DNA of 64,000 nt, taken from NCBI RefSeq assembly GCF_023516435.1, contig NZ_CP097332.1, positions 1,178,001-1,242,000 on the forward strand. Reading direction: 5' to 3'. Below the pieces are notes generated by a model that was not told the origin of the DNA, did no database searches, and saw only the letters and a list, made by a program, of their open reading frames with translations. The stretch's first letter is position 1. Every line of letters begins with the position of its first letter. This document shows positions 16,379 through 24,325 of this stretch, piece by piece. This stretch comes from Jatrophihabitans telluris. GTDB taxonomy: Bacteria > Actinomycetota > Actinomycetes > Mycobacteriales > Jatrophihabitantaceae. A program made the position numbers and the translations under genes.

Positions 16379-16410
16379 GAAGCCCCTGCCTGTCACTTGG
16401 CAGGGGCTTC
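16379..16410 (+). terminator. Stem-loop terminator after Lsr2
   Basis: A perfect 12-bp stem GAAGCCCCTGCC/GGCAGGGGCTTC around an 8-base loop, 12 bases after the Lsr2 stop. The trailing T run is weak (GTGCTGTCTT). It also faces the convergent gene ending at 16433. Confidence 0.85.
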
Positions 16411-16432
16411 GTGCTGTCTTGGTGATGCGAGC

Positions 16433-17005
16433 CTACTTCTTCAACGCCTTGCCATCGTCCTTGTGCTCAAGCTCGCTTGCTATCTGCTCTCGTATCGTGT
16501 GAGTCAGTTCAATGATCTTCTGTTGGGCGACGTTGCTGTCCGCAGCCAGCTTCACAACATCGTACGATTGTGGGTCTCCGGACAGCCTTTCGATTGCCGC
16601 CGCACGGTTTTGGATGAACGCGCGCCAGATCACTTCAAGCTCTACGCCAATGTCGTCCACAATCTGAGTGACGCGGCGAGACCAGTTCACACTCAAGACG
16701 CCCCGATCGGCGATCGTCTTTCGACGGATTGCAGGCATATCGGGGACATCAGCCACCGTGAGCACGTGCTCGTTCTCCGGTTTGTCGTACCACTTACGGT
16801 TTACGATCTGAAACGCCCACGTGTCTGCCTCATCGACTCTGAGTAGCAGTTCGTAGTACGCCGCTTCCTTGCGCTTCTCTTGCCGCTCTTCACGAGCCAT
16901 CGCGCGGGCATTGCGATTTTGGCTCAGTGATCCCCACAGGGTGCCACCGATGCCCGCTATACCGACCACGCCGGTTGTAGCCGTGCCAAGCCAATCCCAT
17001 GCCAT
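16433..17005 (-). CDS. Membrane-anchored coiled-coil hypothetical protein
   Basis: 190 residues: an N-terminal Gly-rich membrane segment (about residues 8-27, TTGVVGIAGIGGTLWGSLS), then a basic/acidic amphipathic region (REERQEKRKEAAYYELLL) and mostly helical cytoplasmic sequence to a lysine-rich end. Similar single-span proteins of unknown function are common in actinobacterial mobile DNA. It is transcribed toward the Lsr2 terminator. No catalytic motif is seen. Confidence 0.7.
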   Translation of the reverse strand: MAWDWLGTATTGVVGIAGIGGTLWGSLSQNRNARAMAREERQEKRKEAAYYELLLRVDEADTWAFQIVNRKWYDKPENEHVLTVADVPDMPAIRRKTIADRGVLSVNWSRRVTQIVDDIGVELEVIWRAFIQNRAAAIERLSGDPQSYDVVKLAADSNVAQQKIIELTHTIREQIASELEHKDDGKALKK

Positions 17006-17024
17006 GCCGCAACCCTAAAGCCCG

Positions 17025-17234
17025 TCACTGCCAATACTGGGACGACTTGCTGTCGTCGGTGTGCGGCGGATGAGACCACACAGCGCCACACGTCCGGCAC
17101 GTGACCGTGCGATGACCCGCTCTGCCGGGGTAGCAAGCACAGGGAAGCCGGGCAACCAGAGTCTTGCCACCCGTCAACCGGTGCCCGTTAGGGCAGATGT
17201 TGGGGAGCCACTCAGTTACCTGGCTTTCGCTCAC
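17025..17234 (-). CDS. Small zinc-ribbon protein
   Basis: 69 residues with CPNGH, then CAC, then a CRTCG knuckle near the C-terminus, a likely structural zinc site. It is preceded by MSESQVTEWLPNI. No family name can be assigned; small zinc ribbons are frequent in actinophage genomes. It probably forms one transcription unit with the membrane-protein gene downstream (17005), which starts 20 bases after its stop. Confidence 0.6.
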   Translation of the reverse strand: MSESQVTEWLPNICPNGHRLTGGKTLVARLPCACYPGRAGHRTVTCRTCGAVWSHPPHTDDSKSSQYWQ

Positions 17235-17292
17235 CTGTTCGATTATGACATGCCCACGAAGGTTGCCATACGTGTCGTTGCGACCTGGCGCG

Positions 17293-17394
17293 CTAGAGCA
17301 AAGTAAGCAGAACGAGCCCCAGCGCGAGAGTCACCCCGCCGAGGATCAGGACAAACGGTAGCCACTCGGGTTGGTAGCTCTGCTTAGAGTCCAT
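17293..17394 (-). CDS. 33-aa single-span membrane peptide
   Basis: MDSKQSYQPEWLPFVLILGG starts a 33-residue peptide whose second half is one hydrophobic helix ending LVLLTLL. The start codon lies at the right junction of the phage-like segment. The longer open frame upstream is tadA antisense and not coding. Coding status is suggested by the clean amphipathic head plus helix; it is too short for homology. Confidence 0.4.
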   Translation of the reverse strand: MDSKQSYQPEWLPFVLILGGVTLALGLVLLTLL

Positions 17395-17395
17395 G

Positions 17396-17671
17396 AGACT
17401 TGACGCCCTACCCGACGTGGTTTCCATGCAGACGCGCCAGGCCAGTCTCGAAGGAACCGGCGAGATTCCGCTGCGGCGCCTGGTCAAAGAGGCCCTGCGG
17501 ATGCGCCCGAATCGAATCGTCGTGGGGGAGGTGCGTCAGGAAGAATGCCTCGACCTGCTCATCGCCCTCAACTCCGGGCTACCAGGGATGTGCACTCTGC
17601 ACGCGAACTCCGCCCGCGAGGCGCTGGTCAAGATGTGCACGCTGCCCCTGTTGGCGGGTGAGAACGTCAGC
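17396..17671 (+). pseudogene. tadA/cpaF fragment 2 of 3 (central ATPase region)
   Basis: Homology to TadA/CpaF resumes with LDALPDVVSMQTRQASLEG, then EIPLRRLVKEALRMRPNRIV, the Walker B/Asp-box VGEVRQEECLDLL and the His-box GMCTLHANSAREAL, ending LPLLAGENVSA. The reading frame runs on to 17788 through unrelated sequence. Conservation is high with no internal stop, so the interruption appears recent. The ATG at 17393 comes from the junction and is not a native start. Confidence 0.9.
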
Positions 17672-17809
17672 GCCGGGTTGGTTGTGACCACTGCCTACGT
17701 TCTCGCCAAAATGAGGACTCGAACGGGGCTGGTGTCACCTGTCCTTACAGAAACCCTTCGGTCGCCCCCGCATCGCGGTTTCAGGTAACTCAGGTGGCGA
17801 CGATCTCCA

Positions 17810-19000
17810 ATGGCAGGTCACACTTGCCGTGTGAGCGCAAGCCTGCTGATCGCCGCGACGGCCGCGTTGGTCGGAGTCGCTCTGGGTGTGGTCGGTGGTT
17901 GGGTGACGCCGCCGAGGCATCTGTCCCAACGAGCAATTCGTGTGCTCACGGTCCTGCTGGCTGTCGCTGCGGTCGGTTTCGTCATGGCGTCGGCGATGAA
18001 GTCGGATCCGTCTCCGGCGGCTTCGCACTCGAGCTCCCCAGTGCCTGTCGGCTCTTCCCGGGCCGGCCGATCGGCGACCGGCCATTCCTCGGTCGCCGCG
18101 CCGTCACCATCGGCCGCGCAACTGCCCAAGGCGCTCGCGAACGACCTTCTCCTCACGATCGATACCGGAGCCGGGTCACCGACGCTCTATTCGTGGCATC
18201 TTGATGGCACCAACCGCGAGCGTCTCGGCGGAACGGGCAGCACCATCACCCCGATCGTGGTGCCTGGGACGGACAACATGATCTCGCCTCTGTCGCCCCC
18301 CAATGCCAAGACGTTCGGTATCTACGAGGTGTCTTTTGGGGGAGATGTCGTCCAGCAGTTGACGTTCCCGACAAGTGCGTCGTTCTCTGACGAGGATGTC
18401 GCGTTCGCCGCATCGAGCAAGGCTGTCTTTGTCGCGCGAACTAAGACGTCGATGATCGACTCATCCACCGGCACTGTGAGTCCGTATGAGCTTTTTGAGT
18501 TCCCCCTCGCGCACCCAAGCGACGTTCGTCCTTTGACTTTCGCTCGCGACGTCCAGCAGATCGCCGTTGATGCGACCGGCGACGTGATCGCCGGTCAGTG
18601 CGCTGGACCCAAGGGTCAGCCAGCCCAAATCTGCACGATTGATCTCAGGTCCGGGAACCGCACCCACGTTCCGGGAGCAGAAGGAACGACAATGTCTGAC
18701 GCTGCGCTGTCACCGGACGGGAAGTTGATCGCATACGACGCGTTCAAGGAGAATCCGTACGGACAATCTCAGGTGTTCGTCTACGACCTGTCGCGCCACA
18801 CAACCACAGAAGTTTCACGTCTCGTCGGCCAGAACGACCAGCCTGTATGGGCGCCAGGATCGAACTCTTGTCTCGCTTTCCATCATTACGAAACCGCGCG
18901 AGAGACGATCCACATTGCGTGTGAATCAGCTGGTAGCTGGTCAGACTTCGACACAACTGCCACCGGGGCCAATCCAGCTTGGTTCTCCCCGCCGCGGTAA
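17810..19000 (+). CDS. Membrane-anchored TolB/WD40-like beta-propeller protein
   Basis: 396 residues. Two N-terminal hydrophobic helices (about residues 9-31 and 42-64) precede a Ser/Pro/Ala-rich linker (about 65-105) and a propeller-like domain. TolB/PD40-type motifs include DAALSPDGKLIAYDA and NDQPVWAPGSNSCLAF. The predicted topology is anchored with an extracytoplasmic propeller. GTG at 17831 is an alternative start. It is the only intact gene of the second insertion; its function is unknown. Base composition is somewhat less GC-rich than the flanking tad genes. Confidence 0.75.
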   Translation: MAGHTCRVSASLLIAATAALVGVALGVVGGWVTPPRHLSQRAIRVLTVLLAVAAVGFVMASAMKSDPSPAASHSSSPVPVGSSRAGRSATGHSSVAAPSPSAAQLPKALANDLLLTIDTGAGSPTLYSWHLDGTNRERLGGTGSTITPIVVPGTDNMISPLSPPNAKTFGIYEVSFGGDVVQQLTFPTSASFSDEDVAFAASSKAVFVARTKTSMIDSSTGTVSPYELFEFPLAHPSDVRPLTFARDVQQIAVDATGDVIAGQCAGPKGQPAQICTIDLRSGNRTHVPGAEGTTMSDAALSPDGKLIAYDAFKENPYGQSQVFVYDLSRHTTTEVSRLVGQNDQPVWAPGSNSCLAFHHYETARETIHIACESAGSWSDFDTTATGANPAWFSPPR

Positions 19001-19209
19001 GGCGCGACCGGCCCGTCGCTGCGCTCAATACCGACACGCCGGACACCGCTGCGGCCGAACAGCTCGATCCGCTGCGCCCGGCCCACGCCGAAACCAGCTC
19101 GCAAGCCATCGAGGTCGGCGGTGCGGCTGGCGGACATATCTCGTAATGAGGACACCAGCTGGGTCGGTCATTCTGTGGGTCACGTCAGCCAGCACCACCT
19201 TGCCGCGCA
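19001..19209 (+). other. Remnant sequence inside the second insertion
   Basis: An open, start-less stretch on the plus strand from about 19012 (VAALNTDTPDTAAAEQLDPL) runs to a stop near 19146. It looks like the end of a decayed coding region, but no family is recognised. Nothing else is supported here. Confidence 0.25.
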
Positions 19210-19424
19210 GCATGCTGAAAGTCTCACAATCGTTCTGGTCCTCGATGCAGATCGAACTGCTCGACCGCCGCAAGTGGAAGACCAGGCTCGAGTTGGCCAA
19301 CGCGATCTTCGACTACATCGAGATCTTCTACAACCGCCGACGCCGCCACTCCGCACTCGACTACCGCACCCCGATCGAATACGAACTACAGTCCGAAAAA
19401 CAACCCATCCCCGCCGCAAGTTAG
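19210..19424 (+). pseudogene. IS3-family transposase (OrfB) C-terminal remnant
   Basis: The frame encodes SQSFWSSMQIELLDRRKWKT, RLELANAIFDYIEIFYNRRR, then RHSALDYRTPIEYEL. This is the end of the DDE/rve integrase core, with the catalytic Glu expected next to ESFW but read here as QSFW. The two catalytic Asp regions and OrfA are missing. It ends at a TAG stop. It is too short to be active and marks past IS activity at this tadA site. Confidence 0.85.
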
Positions 19425-19542
19425 CGACCCGGACTGGAACCCAAACGATAGGTCAGGTCAACCGCCGGTCTGGAGCGGACTCTCGCGAACCAAGAACGCC
19501 GTAAACGCTGGCCCTCGGCGGAGCGAACAATTCTCTCCGACA

Positions 19543-19833
19543 ACGTTCGTCGTTCCGACCGTCGCGGCCTCGGTTGATCTCGTGGTGCACCTGGGCACCG
19601 ATCACCGCGGTCACCGCCGTGTCACCGAGATCCTTGGGGTCACCGGCCGCTCTGAGGGCGACGTCATCGAGACGTCGGAAATCTTCACTCACCGCGCAGA
19701 ACGTCTCGAGCGCGCGGACGGTTACCCGCCGCACCCGAAGCGATTTCTACGAGCCGGGCACGATCTTGCTCACCTGCTCGCACCGTTCGCTCCGACGAGC
19801 GTCAATTCCGGCAACCTCATGGACGGCAGCTGA
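19543..19833 (+). pseudogene. tadA/cpaF fragment 3 of 3 (C-terminus)
   Basis: TFVVPTVAASVDLVVHLG, then RRVTEILGVTGRSEGDVIET and RADGYPPHPKRFLRAGHDLA: the canonical C-terminal domain of actinobacterial TadA/CpaF. There is no native start; GTG at 19582 could give an 83-residue peptide. The stop (19831-19833) is one base before tadB, preserving the ancestral tadA-tadB spacing. Confidence 0.9.
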
Positions 19834-19834
19834 T

Positions 19835-20692
19835 ATGGGTGCGTTGCTCGGACTGGTCGCCGGGCTCGGTCTCCTGCTGATGTGGCGTAGCGGGGCGCGG
19901 GCGCCCAAACAGTCCACCCGCCGGCGGCGGTGGTCGGCCGGGCGGGAGGAACTTCTTCGGCAGGCGGGGGTTACCGGGGTCAGCTCCGCTCAGCTGTCCG
20001 TGCTCCAAACCGGTTGCGGGGTGTTCGCCTTCGTCGCAGTTGAGGTCATGACCGGTGCGGTCCCTGTCGCCGTGTGCTTCGCGGCGTTCGCGGCAGCGGC
20101 ACCCATGGCGATGGTCCTGCGGATGCGGGGACGCAGGCAGTTCGCCCTTCGCGAACTGTGGCCCGAGGCCATCGACAATCTGGCCTCGGCCGTCCGGGCT
20201 GGAATGTCCCTGCCGGAGGGCATCTCGGCCCTCGCCGTTCGGGGTCCGGAACCGCTCCGCCCCGCCTTCACCCGCTTCGCGATCGAATACCGCGCGAGTG
20301 GTCGGTTCTCAACCTGTCTGGATTCCCTCAAGCACGAGCTGTCTGATCCGGTAGGTGACCGGGTCTGCGAGACCCTCCGGGTGGCCCGCGATGTGGGGGG
20401 CAGTGACTTGGGAACAGTGCTGCGCACGCTGTCCGAGTTGCTGCGAGCCGATGGCAGGACTCGGGCGGAGCTGGAAACGCGACAGTCATGGACGGTCAAC
20501 GCGGCCCGGCTCGCGGTCGCCGCACCGTGGCTGGTGCTTCTTCTGCTCGGTACTCAGCCGGCCACGCTGCGCGCCTATAACTCCGGTGGCGGTGTCGTGC
20601 TGCTCGCCGCAGGAGCCGGTATCTGTCTGCTCGCGTACCGCGTCATGGTGCGGATCGGGCGGTTACCGGAAGAGGCGCGGGTGCTTCGATGA
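19835..20692 (+). CDS. tadB: TadB-like pilus assembly membrane protein
   Basis: 285 residues with an N-terminal membrane helix, a pair of hydrophobic segments (about 60-95) and two at the C-terminus (about 225-270). The cytoplasmic T2SSF/GspF domain includes ELWPEAIDNLASAVRAGMSLPEGI and ARDVGGSDLGTVLRTLSELL. TadB and TadC form the inner-membrane platform for Flp pilus export. The ATG is one base after the tadA stop. The gene is intact, although its upstream ATPase is broken. Confidence 0.92.
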   Translation: MGALLGLVAGLGLLLMWRSGARAPKQSTRRRRWSAGREELLRQAGVTGVSSAQLSVLQTGCGVFAFVAVEVMTGAVPVAVCFAAFAAAAPMAMVLRMRGRRQFALRELWPEAIDNLASAVRAGMSLPEGISALAVRGPEPLRPAFTRFAIEYRASGRFSTCLDSLKHELSDPVGDRVCETLRVARDVGGSDLGTVLRTLSELLRADGRTRAELETRQSWTVNAARLAVAAPWLVLLLLGTQPATLRAYNSGGGVVLLAAGAGICLLAYRVMVRIGRLPEEARVLR

Positions 20693-20720
20693 GCGTCTGC
20701 TGTCGCTCGGGGCCGGTCCG

Positions 20721-21665
20721 ATGAGCGCCGGGTGGACCGGAGCGTTGTTGGGGTTCCTGGTCTCGGCCGGGCTGATCCTGGCGGTGCGAGCTGCACCGCC
20801 GAGTCGGCCGATCCGGCTCATCGACCGCGTCGCGCCCTACGTGGGCGACACTCCAGCCCCTTCGAAACTGCTCGCCAGGCCGCCGAGCTCGAAGGAGCCG
20901 TTCGCGGCGATCCGCCGGCTCGCAGGACCGGCGGTGAGCGATGCGGTTCGGTGGGTGGACAGGCTGGTCGGCGGTTCAGAATCAGTCCGCCGCCGTCTGG
21001 GCGGCCTCGCCAGCACCGCTACCGTCGAGGACTTCCGGGTCGAGCAGATCATCTGGGGTGTGGCCGGCACCGTGTCAGCCGGTCTCCTTGCGCTGCTCGC
21101 GCTGGCCGCGCGCGGATCCGCCGATGTGGTCCTCGTCTTGATCGCGGCGGGCATCGGCGCGGCCGCGGGCGTGCTGGCACGGGACTGGTGGCTGAGTAGG
21201 CAACTTGAACGCCGCGAGCAGGCCATCGTCGCGGAGTTCCCGGTCGTCGCCGACCTCCTGGCGCTGTCCGTGATTGCCGGCGAGGCCCCGGTCGACGCGG
21301 TGCAACGAGTGTGCCGCCTGGCCGAGGGTGAACTGACCCACGAACTCGGATCCGCCTTGGACGCTGCCCGTGCCGGCGCGCCGATCACGCAGGCGCTGCA
21401 CGAGATCGCCCAGCGCAGCACGGTGGAATCCGTTATTCGATTCCTCGATGGGCTCATTGTCGCCATCGAACGCGGGACGCCACTGGCCGAGGTGATCCGC
21501 GCCCAGGCCGCTGATGTTCGGGAAGAGGCCAAACGAGAACTGCTCGAGGCGGGCAGCCGAAAAGAGATCCAGATGATGGCTCCGGTCGTCTTCCTGATCC
21601 TGCCGGTCACCATCCTGTTCGCGCTCTACCCCGGTCTTCTCACCCTGTCTTCATTGGCGAGTTGA
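20721..21665 (+). CDS. tadC: TadC-like pilus assembly membrane protein
   Basis: 314 residues: an N-terminal membrane helix, a double helix (about 115-155), a cytoplasmic GspF-like domain (FPVVADLLALSVIAGEAPVD, FLDGLIVAIERGTPLAEVIR) and a C-terminal helix with MMAPVVFLILPVTILFALYPG. It is the second subunit of the platform. The ATG follows tadB by 28 bases without a separate promoter. Confidence 0.92.
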   Translation: MSAGWTGALLGFLVSAGLILAVRAAPPSRPIRLIDRVAPYVGDTPAPSKLLARPPSSKEPFAAIRRLAGPAVSDAVRWVDRLVGGSESVRRRLGGLASTATVEDFRVEQIIWGVAGTVSAGLLALLALAARGSADVVLVLIAAGIGAAAGVLARDWWLSRQLERREQAIVAEFPVVADLLALSVIAGEAPVDAVQRVCRLAEGELTHELGSALDAARAGAPITQALHEIAQRSTVESVIRFLDGLIVAIERGTPLAEVIRAQAADVREEAKRELLEAGSRKEIQMMAPVVFLILPVTILFALYPGLLTLSSLAS

Positions 21666-21766
21666 TCAACCCGGTTCTGTGCAAGAACCGATTGCGGCTC
21701 GCGCCTTCGAGCACACCCCCCATCGCGGCTGAAGCCCTCGGCCGCACCGAAAGAAAGGAATACCGC

Positions 21767-22000
21767 ATGAGCGAGATGGGCATCAACCTTGTGGCCCTAT
21801 GGATCATGGCGAAGGTTCGGGCGATCAGCCCGGCCGGCAGGACGAGTTCACCCGGCGAGAGGGAGCGTGGTGATGTTCCCGGCTGGGTGATGGTGACGAT
21901 CATGACGGCCGCGTTGGTCGTGTTCATCCTCGGCTTCTTCGAGGAGCCGCTGAAGAACGCCGTGACCGGCGCGCTCAAGCAGGTGACCAACGCAAAGTGA
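21767..22000 (+). CDS. Small Flp-pilin-like protein of the tad locus
   Basis: 77 residues with a strong AAAGAAAGGAA ribosome site. The core GDVPGWVMVTIMTAALVVFILGFF is the hydrophobic pilin-like helix seen at this position in actinobacterial tad loci, preceded by a charged leader ending RERGDVPG and followed by a short helical tail. It is probably the major pilin or a pseudopilin, with processing before the hydrophobic helix. The leader is long (about 40 residues) compared with classical Flp pilins. Confidence 0.75.
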   Translation: MSEMGINLVALWIMAKVRAISPAGRTSSPGERERGDVPGWVMVTIMTAALVVFILGFFEEPLKNAVTGALKQVTNAK

Positions 22001-22482
22001 GCAAGCGGTCCAAGGCTCCCGGGATCAGCGGCGTCGTCCGCGAGTTGGCCCGGCGCCGCTCCTACCCCGCGTCGCGGACCGAAGCAGCGCCCGACGCGGC
22101 CGACCGCGGTGCCGCCGTGACGGAGTTCGTCCTCGTGCTGGTCCTGTTGCTCACGCTGCTGTTCGCCGTGTTGCAGCTCGCGGCCGTGCTGTACATCAAG
22201 TCGATGGCCGCAGCGGCGGCAGCCGACGGCGCCCGATACGGCGCCAACGCCAACGTCGAGCCATCCGCGGGGCCAGCGCGCGCAAACGAGCTGCTCCGAA
22301 CGGCGGTCGGCGCCCAGACCTCGTCGGCACTGACGTGCAGCGGGGGGGCCAGCGTCGACCGGGCGAGCGGTCTGGCTACCGAATCGGTGGCGTGTCACGG
22401 AAAGATCCGGTCACTGTTCGTCCCGGCCGGAGCCTTCGTGACGATCGACACCCGGGCCGAGGCCCTACGCGAGTCGCCATGA
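21997..22482 (+). CDS. TadE-like pseudopilin
   Basis: 161 residues, GTG start overlapping the previous stop by four bases. After a charged leader comes the TadE signature GAAVTEFVLVLVLLLTLLFA with the conserved Glu, one membrane helix, and an extracytoplasmic part with two Cys residues (LTCSGG, VACHG). TadE-type minor pilins are processed by the TadV peptidase and assist assembly. Confidence 0.88.
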   Translation: MSKRSKAPGISGVVRELARRRSYPASRTEAAPDAADRGAAVTEFVLVLVLLLTLLFAVLQLAAVLYIKSMAAAAAADGARYGANANVEPSAGPARANELLRTAVGAQTSSALTCSGGASVDRASGLATESVACHGKIRSLFVPAGAFVTIDTRAEALRESP

Positions 22483-22967
22483 GCAGCACCTCGCTGGCAC
22501 CTGACACGGACGCCGGCACCGCTTATGACGACGACGCCGGCAACGCGATCGTTGAGTTCGTGTTCCTGGCTCTGCTGATCATGGTTCCACTGGTGTATTT
22601 CATCGTGGCCGTCGCCGAGGTGCAGCGCACCCGGCTGTCGGTCACCGCCGCTGCTCGCGACGTCGGACGGGCGTTGGCCACCGGCCGGGACAGCCAGGAC
22701 TCCGCGGCCCGCGCGAACGTCGCCCTGCGCGTGGCACTGGCCGGCCACGGTCTCAATCCATCGCAGGTCCAGCTGCGCTACGTCTCCGCCGCGCAGGACT
22801 GCTCAGCTACCGCGATCGCACCGGACCTGGAGCCTGGTGCCGAGTTCGCGGTGTGCGTGATCCGGCGAGAGCGGCTGCCCGGCATCCCGAGCGTCGTCAC
22901 CGGTCGCGGCATCACCCTGATCGGCCGGTATGTCGTGCACGTCGACGACTTCCGCGACGCCCGATGA
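22479..22967 (+). CDS. Second TadE/TadF-like pseudopilin
   Basis: 162 residues; the ATG overlaps the preceding stop (ATGA). The signature DDAGNAIVEFVFLALLIMVP has the conserved Glu at the helix start. The extracytoplasmic domain contains two Cys (AAQDCSAT, FAVCVIR). It is the last gene of the cluster. No TadG-like third protein or prepilin peptidase follows before prfB. Confidence 0.88.
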   Translation: MSSTSLAPDTDAGTAYDDDAGNAIVEFVFLALLIMVPLVYFIVAVAEVQRTRLSVTAAARDVGRALATGRDSQDSAARANVALRVALAGHGLNPSQVQLRYVSAAQDCSATAIAPDLEPGAEFAVCVIRRERLPGIPSVVTGRGITLIGRYVVHVDDFRDAR

Positions 22968-23034
22968 GCGGCTGCGCAGCTTCGGGTGGGACCTCCCCCC
23001 CATTCCTACGGTCCACCCGAGACCGCTCGACCGG

Positions 23035-23040
23035 TAGCCT
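23035..23040 (+). promoter_or_regulatory. -10 element of prfB (leaderless-type)
   Basis: TAGCCT lies 8 bases before GTG 23049, the likely leaderless start, and 2 bases before ATG 23043. Confidence 0.45.
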
Positions 23041-23042
23041 GA

Positions 23043-24152
23043 ATGGTTGTGACCGACGTAGTAGCCGAACTCAAGGAACTCTCCGCGACTCTGTCCAGCG
23101 TCGAGAAGGTGCTCGACCTGCCCAAGCTCCGCGAGCGGGTAGTGGAGCTGGAGAAGCTCGCGACCGACCCCGATCTCTGGAACGACCAGGAGAACGCGCA
23201 GAAGGTCACCTCCGACCTGAGCCACACCCAGGGTCAGATCCGGCGCGTGGAAGACCTGCGCTCCCGCATCGACGACGCCGAAGTCCTGTGGGAGATGGCC
23301 GAGGACGAGAGCGCGGGAAACGAGGCGGTCGGCGCCCGGGCCGAGGTCGAGGAAGAAGTCGTCAAGCTGCGCAAGTCCGTCGACGAGATGGAGGTCCAAA
23401 CCCTCCTGTCCGGCGAGTACGACTCCCGCCAGGCCCTCGTCACCATCCGCTCCGAGGCCGGTGGCGTCGACGCCGCGGACTTTGCCGAAATGCTCATGCG
23501 CATGTACACCCGCTGGGCCGAGCGTCACAACTACCCGGTCGACGTACTGGACACCTCCTACGCCGAAGAAGCGGGCATCAAATCCGCGACCTTCCAGATC
23601 AAGGCTCCGTACGCCTACGGCACCCTCTCCGTCGAGCAGGGCACCCACCGCCTGGTCCGGATCAGCCCGTTCGACAACCAGGGACGCCGCCAGACCAGCT
23701 TCGCCGGCGTCGAGGTCCTGCCGGTCGTGGAACAGTCCGACCACGTCGACATCAACGAGGACGACCTTCGCGTGGACGTCTACCGATCCTCGGGCCCGGG
23801 CGGCCAGGGCGTGAACACCACCGACTCGGCCGTCCGCATCACCCACCTGCCCACCGGCATCGTCGTCAGCTGCCAGAACGAGCGCAGCCAGATCCAGAAC
23901 CGTGCCTCGGCCATGGGCGTGCTGCAGGCCAAGCTGCTCGAACGACGCCGCGAAGAAGAACAGGCCAAGCTCAACGCCCTCAAGGACGGCGGCACCTCGT
24001 GGGGCAACCAGATGCGGTCCTACGTGCTGCACCCCTACCAGATGGTCAAGGACCTGCGCACCGAACACGAGGTCGGCAACCCGGCCGCGGTCCTCGACGG
24101 TGAGATCGACGACTTCATCGAAGCCGGCATCCGCTGGCGCCGATCCGCCTGA
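23043..24152 (+). CDS. prfB: Peptide chain release factor 2
   Basis: 369 residues. RF2 recognises UGA/UAA and hydrolyses peptidyl-tRNA. Present are the SPF anticodon-mimic tripeptide ([12 protein letters not shown]) and the catalytic GGQ in [20 protein letters not shown] at about residue 252. The N-terminal helical domain begins [17 protein letters not shown]. There is no in-frame UGA, so the classical autoregulatory +1 frameshift is absent, as is common in actinobacteria. ATG 23043 is given; GTG 23049 (TDVVAEL) is favoured by the -10 spacing. Confidence 0.97.
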   Translation: MVVTDVVAELKELSATLSSVEKVLDLPKLRERVVELEKLATDPDLWNDQENAQKVTSDLSHTQGQIRRVEDLRSRIDDAEVLWEMAEDESAGNEAVGARAEVEEEVVKLRKSVDEMEVQTLLSGEYDSRQALVTIRSEAGGVDAADFAEMLMRMYTRWAERHNYPVDVLDTSYAEEAGIKSATFQIKAPYAYGTLSVEQGTHRLVRISPFDNQGRRQTSFAGVEVLPVVEQSDHVDINEDDLRVDVYRSSGPGGQGVNTTDSAVRITHLPTGIVVSCQNERSQIQNRASAMGVLQAKLLERRREEEQAKLNALKDGGTSWGNQMRSYVLHPYQMVKDLRTEHEVGNPAAVLDGEIDDFIEAGIRWRRSA

Positions 24153-24169
24153 CCCAGCCGGCCGCCCGC

Positions 24170-24217
24170 ACCGGCCCGCCCGCGACTCCGCCGACCGAAC
24201 CGGCCCGCCCGCGACTC
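24170..24217. repeat. 19-bp direct repeat downstream of prfB
   Basis: ACCGGCCCGCCCGCGACTC is present at 24170-24188 and 24199-24217. It is GC-rich, without a stem-loop. It is probably a slippage product. Confidence 0.5.
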
Positions 24218-24311
24218 AGCCGCGACTCAGCCCCACCGCACTTGACCTGCCCGCTCCCGGGGCGAATCGCTGAGGAAATCCCACCAAACCGGGCATCTGA
24301 TTACCGACAGG

Positions 24312-24317
24312 TAGGAT
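24312..24317 (+). promoter_or_regulatory. -10 element of ftsE (leaderless-type)
   Basis: TAGGAT 8 bases upstream of GTG 24326; no Shine-Dalgarno sequence is present. Confidence 0.45.
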
Positions 24318-24325
24318 CGACTCCC

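Larger units (their letters stand above)
14258..17395. mobile_element. Integrase-less phage-like segment inserted in tadA
   Basis: About 3.1 kb, visibly A+T-richer than its surroundings and with different codon use. It contains a decayed endolysin gene, a holin-like gene, Lsr2, small membrane and zinc-ribbon genes, and two strong terminators, all typical of actinophage lysis/moron regions. No integrase, transposase, portal, capsid or tail gene is present, and no flanking direct repeat was recognised. Boundaries are set by where TadA homology stops and resumes. By comparison with the family about 80-90 codons of tadA, including Walker A, were replaced, so this is not a simple insertion. Confidence 0.8.
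17672..19542. mobile_element. Second insertion in tadA: TolB-like gene plus IS3-type remnant
   Basis: Sequence between the point where fragment 2 loses homology and the point where fragment 3 resumes (TFVVPTVAASVDLVV). It carries a membrane-anchored propeller-like gene and the tail of an IS3-family transposase. Little or no tadA sequence is missing at this site, since ENVSA joins directly to TFVVPTVA, the expected order. It therefore behaves like a clean insertion. Terminal inverted repeats and target duplications were not identified. Confidence 0.75.

Noticed and set aside
17393-17788. tadA fragment 2 as an independent 131-aa gene
   Set aside because: The ATG arises at the insertion junction and the last ~39 codons are unrelated sequence; the homologous part lacks both ends of the ATPase.
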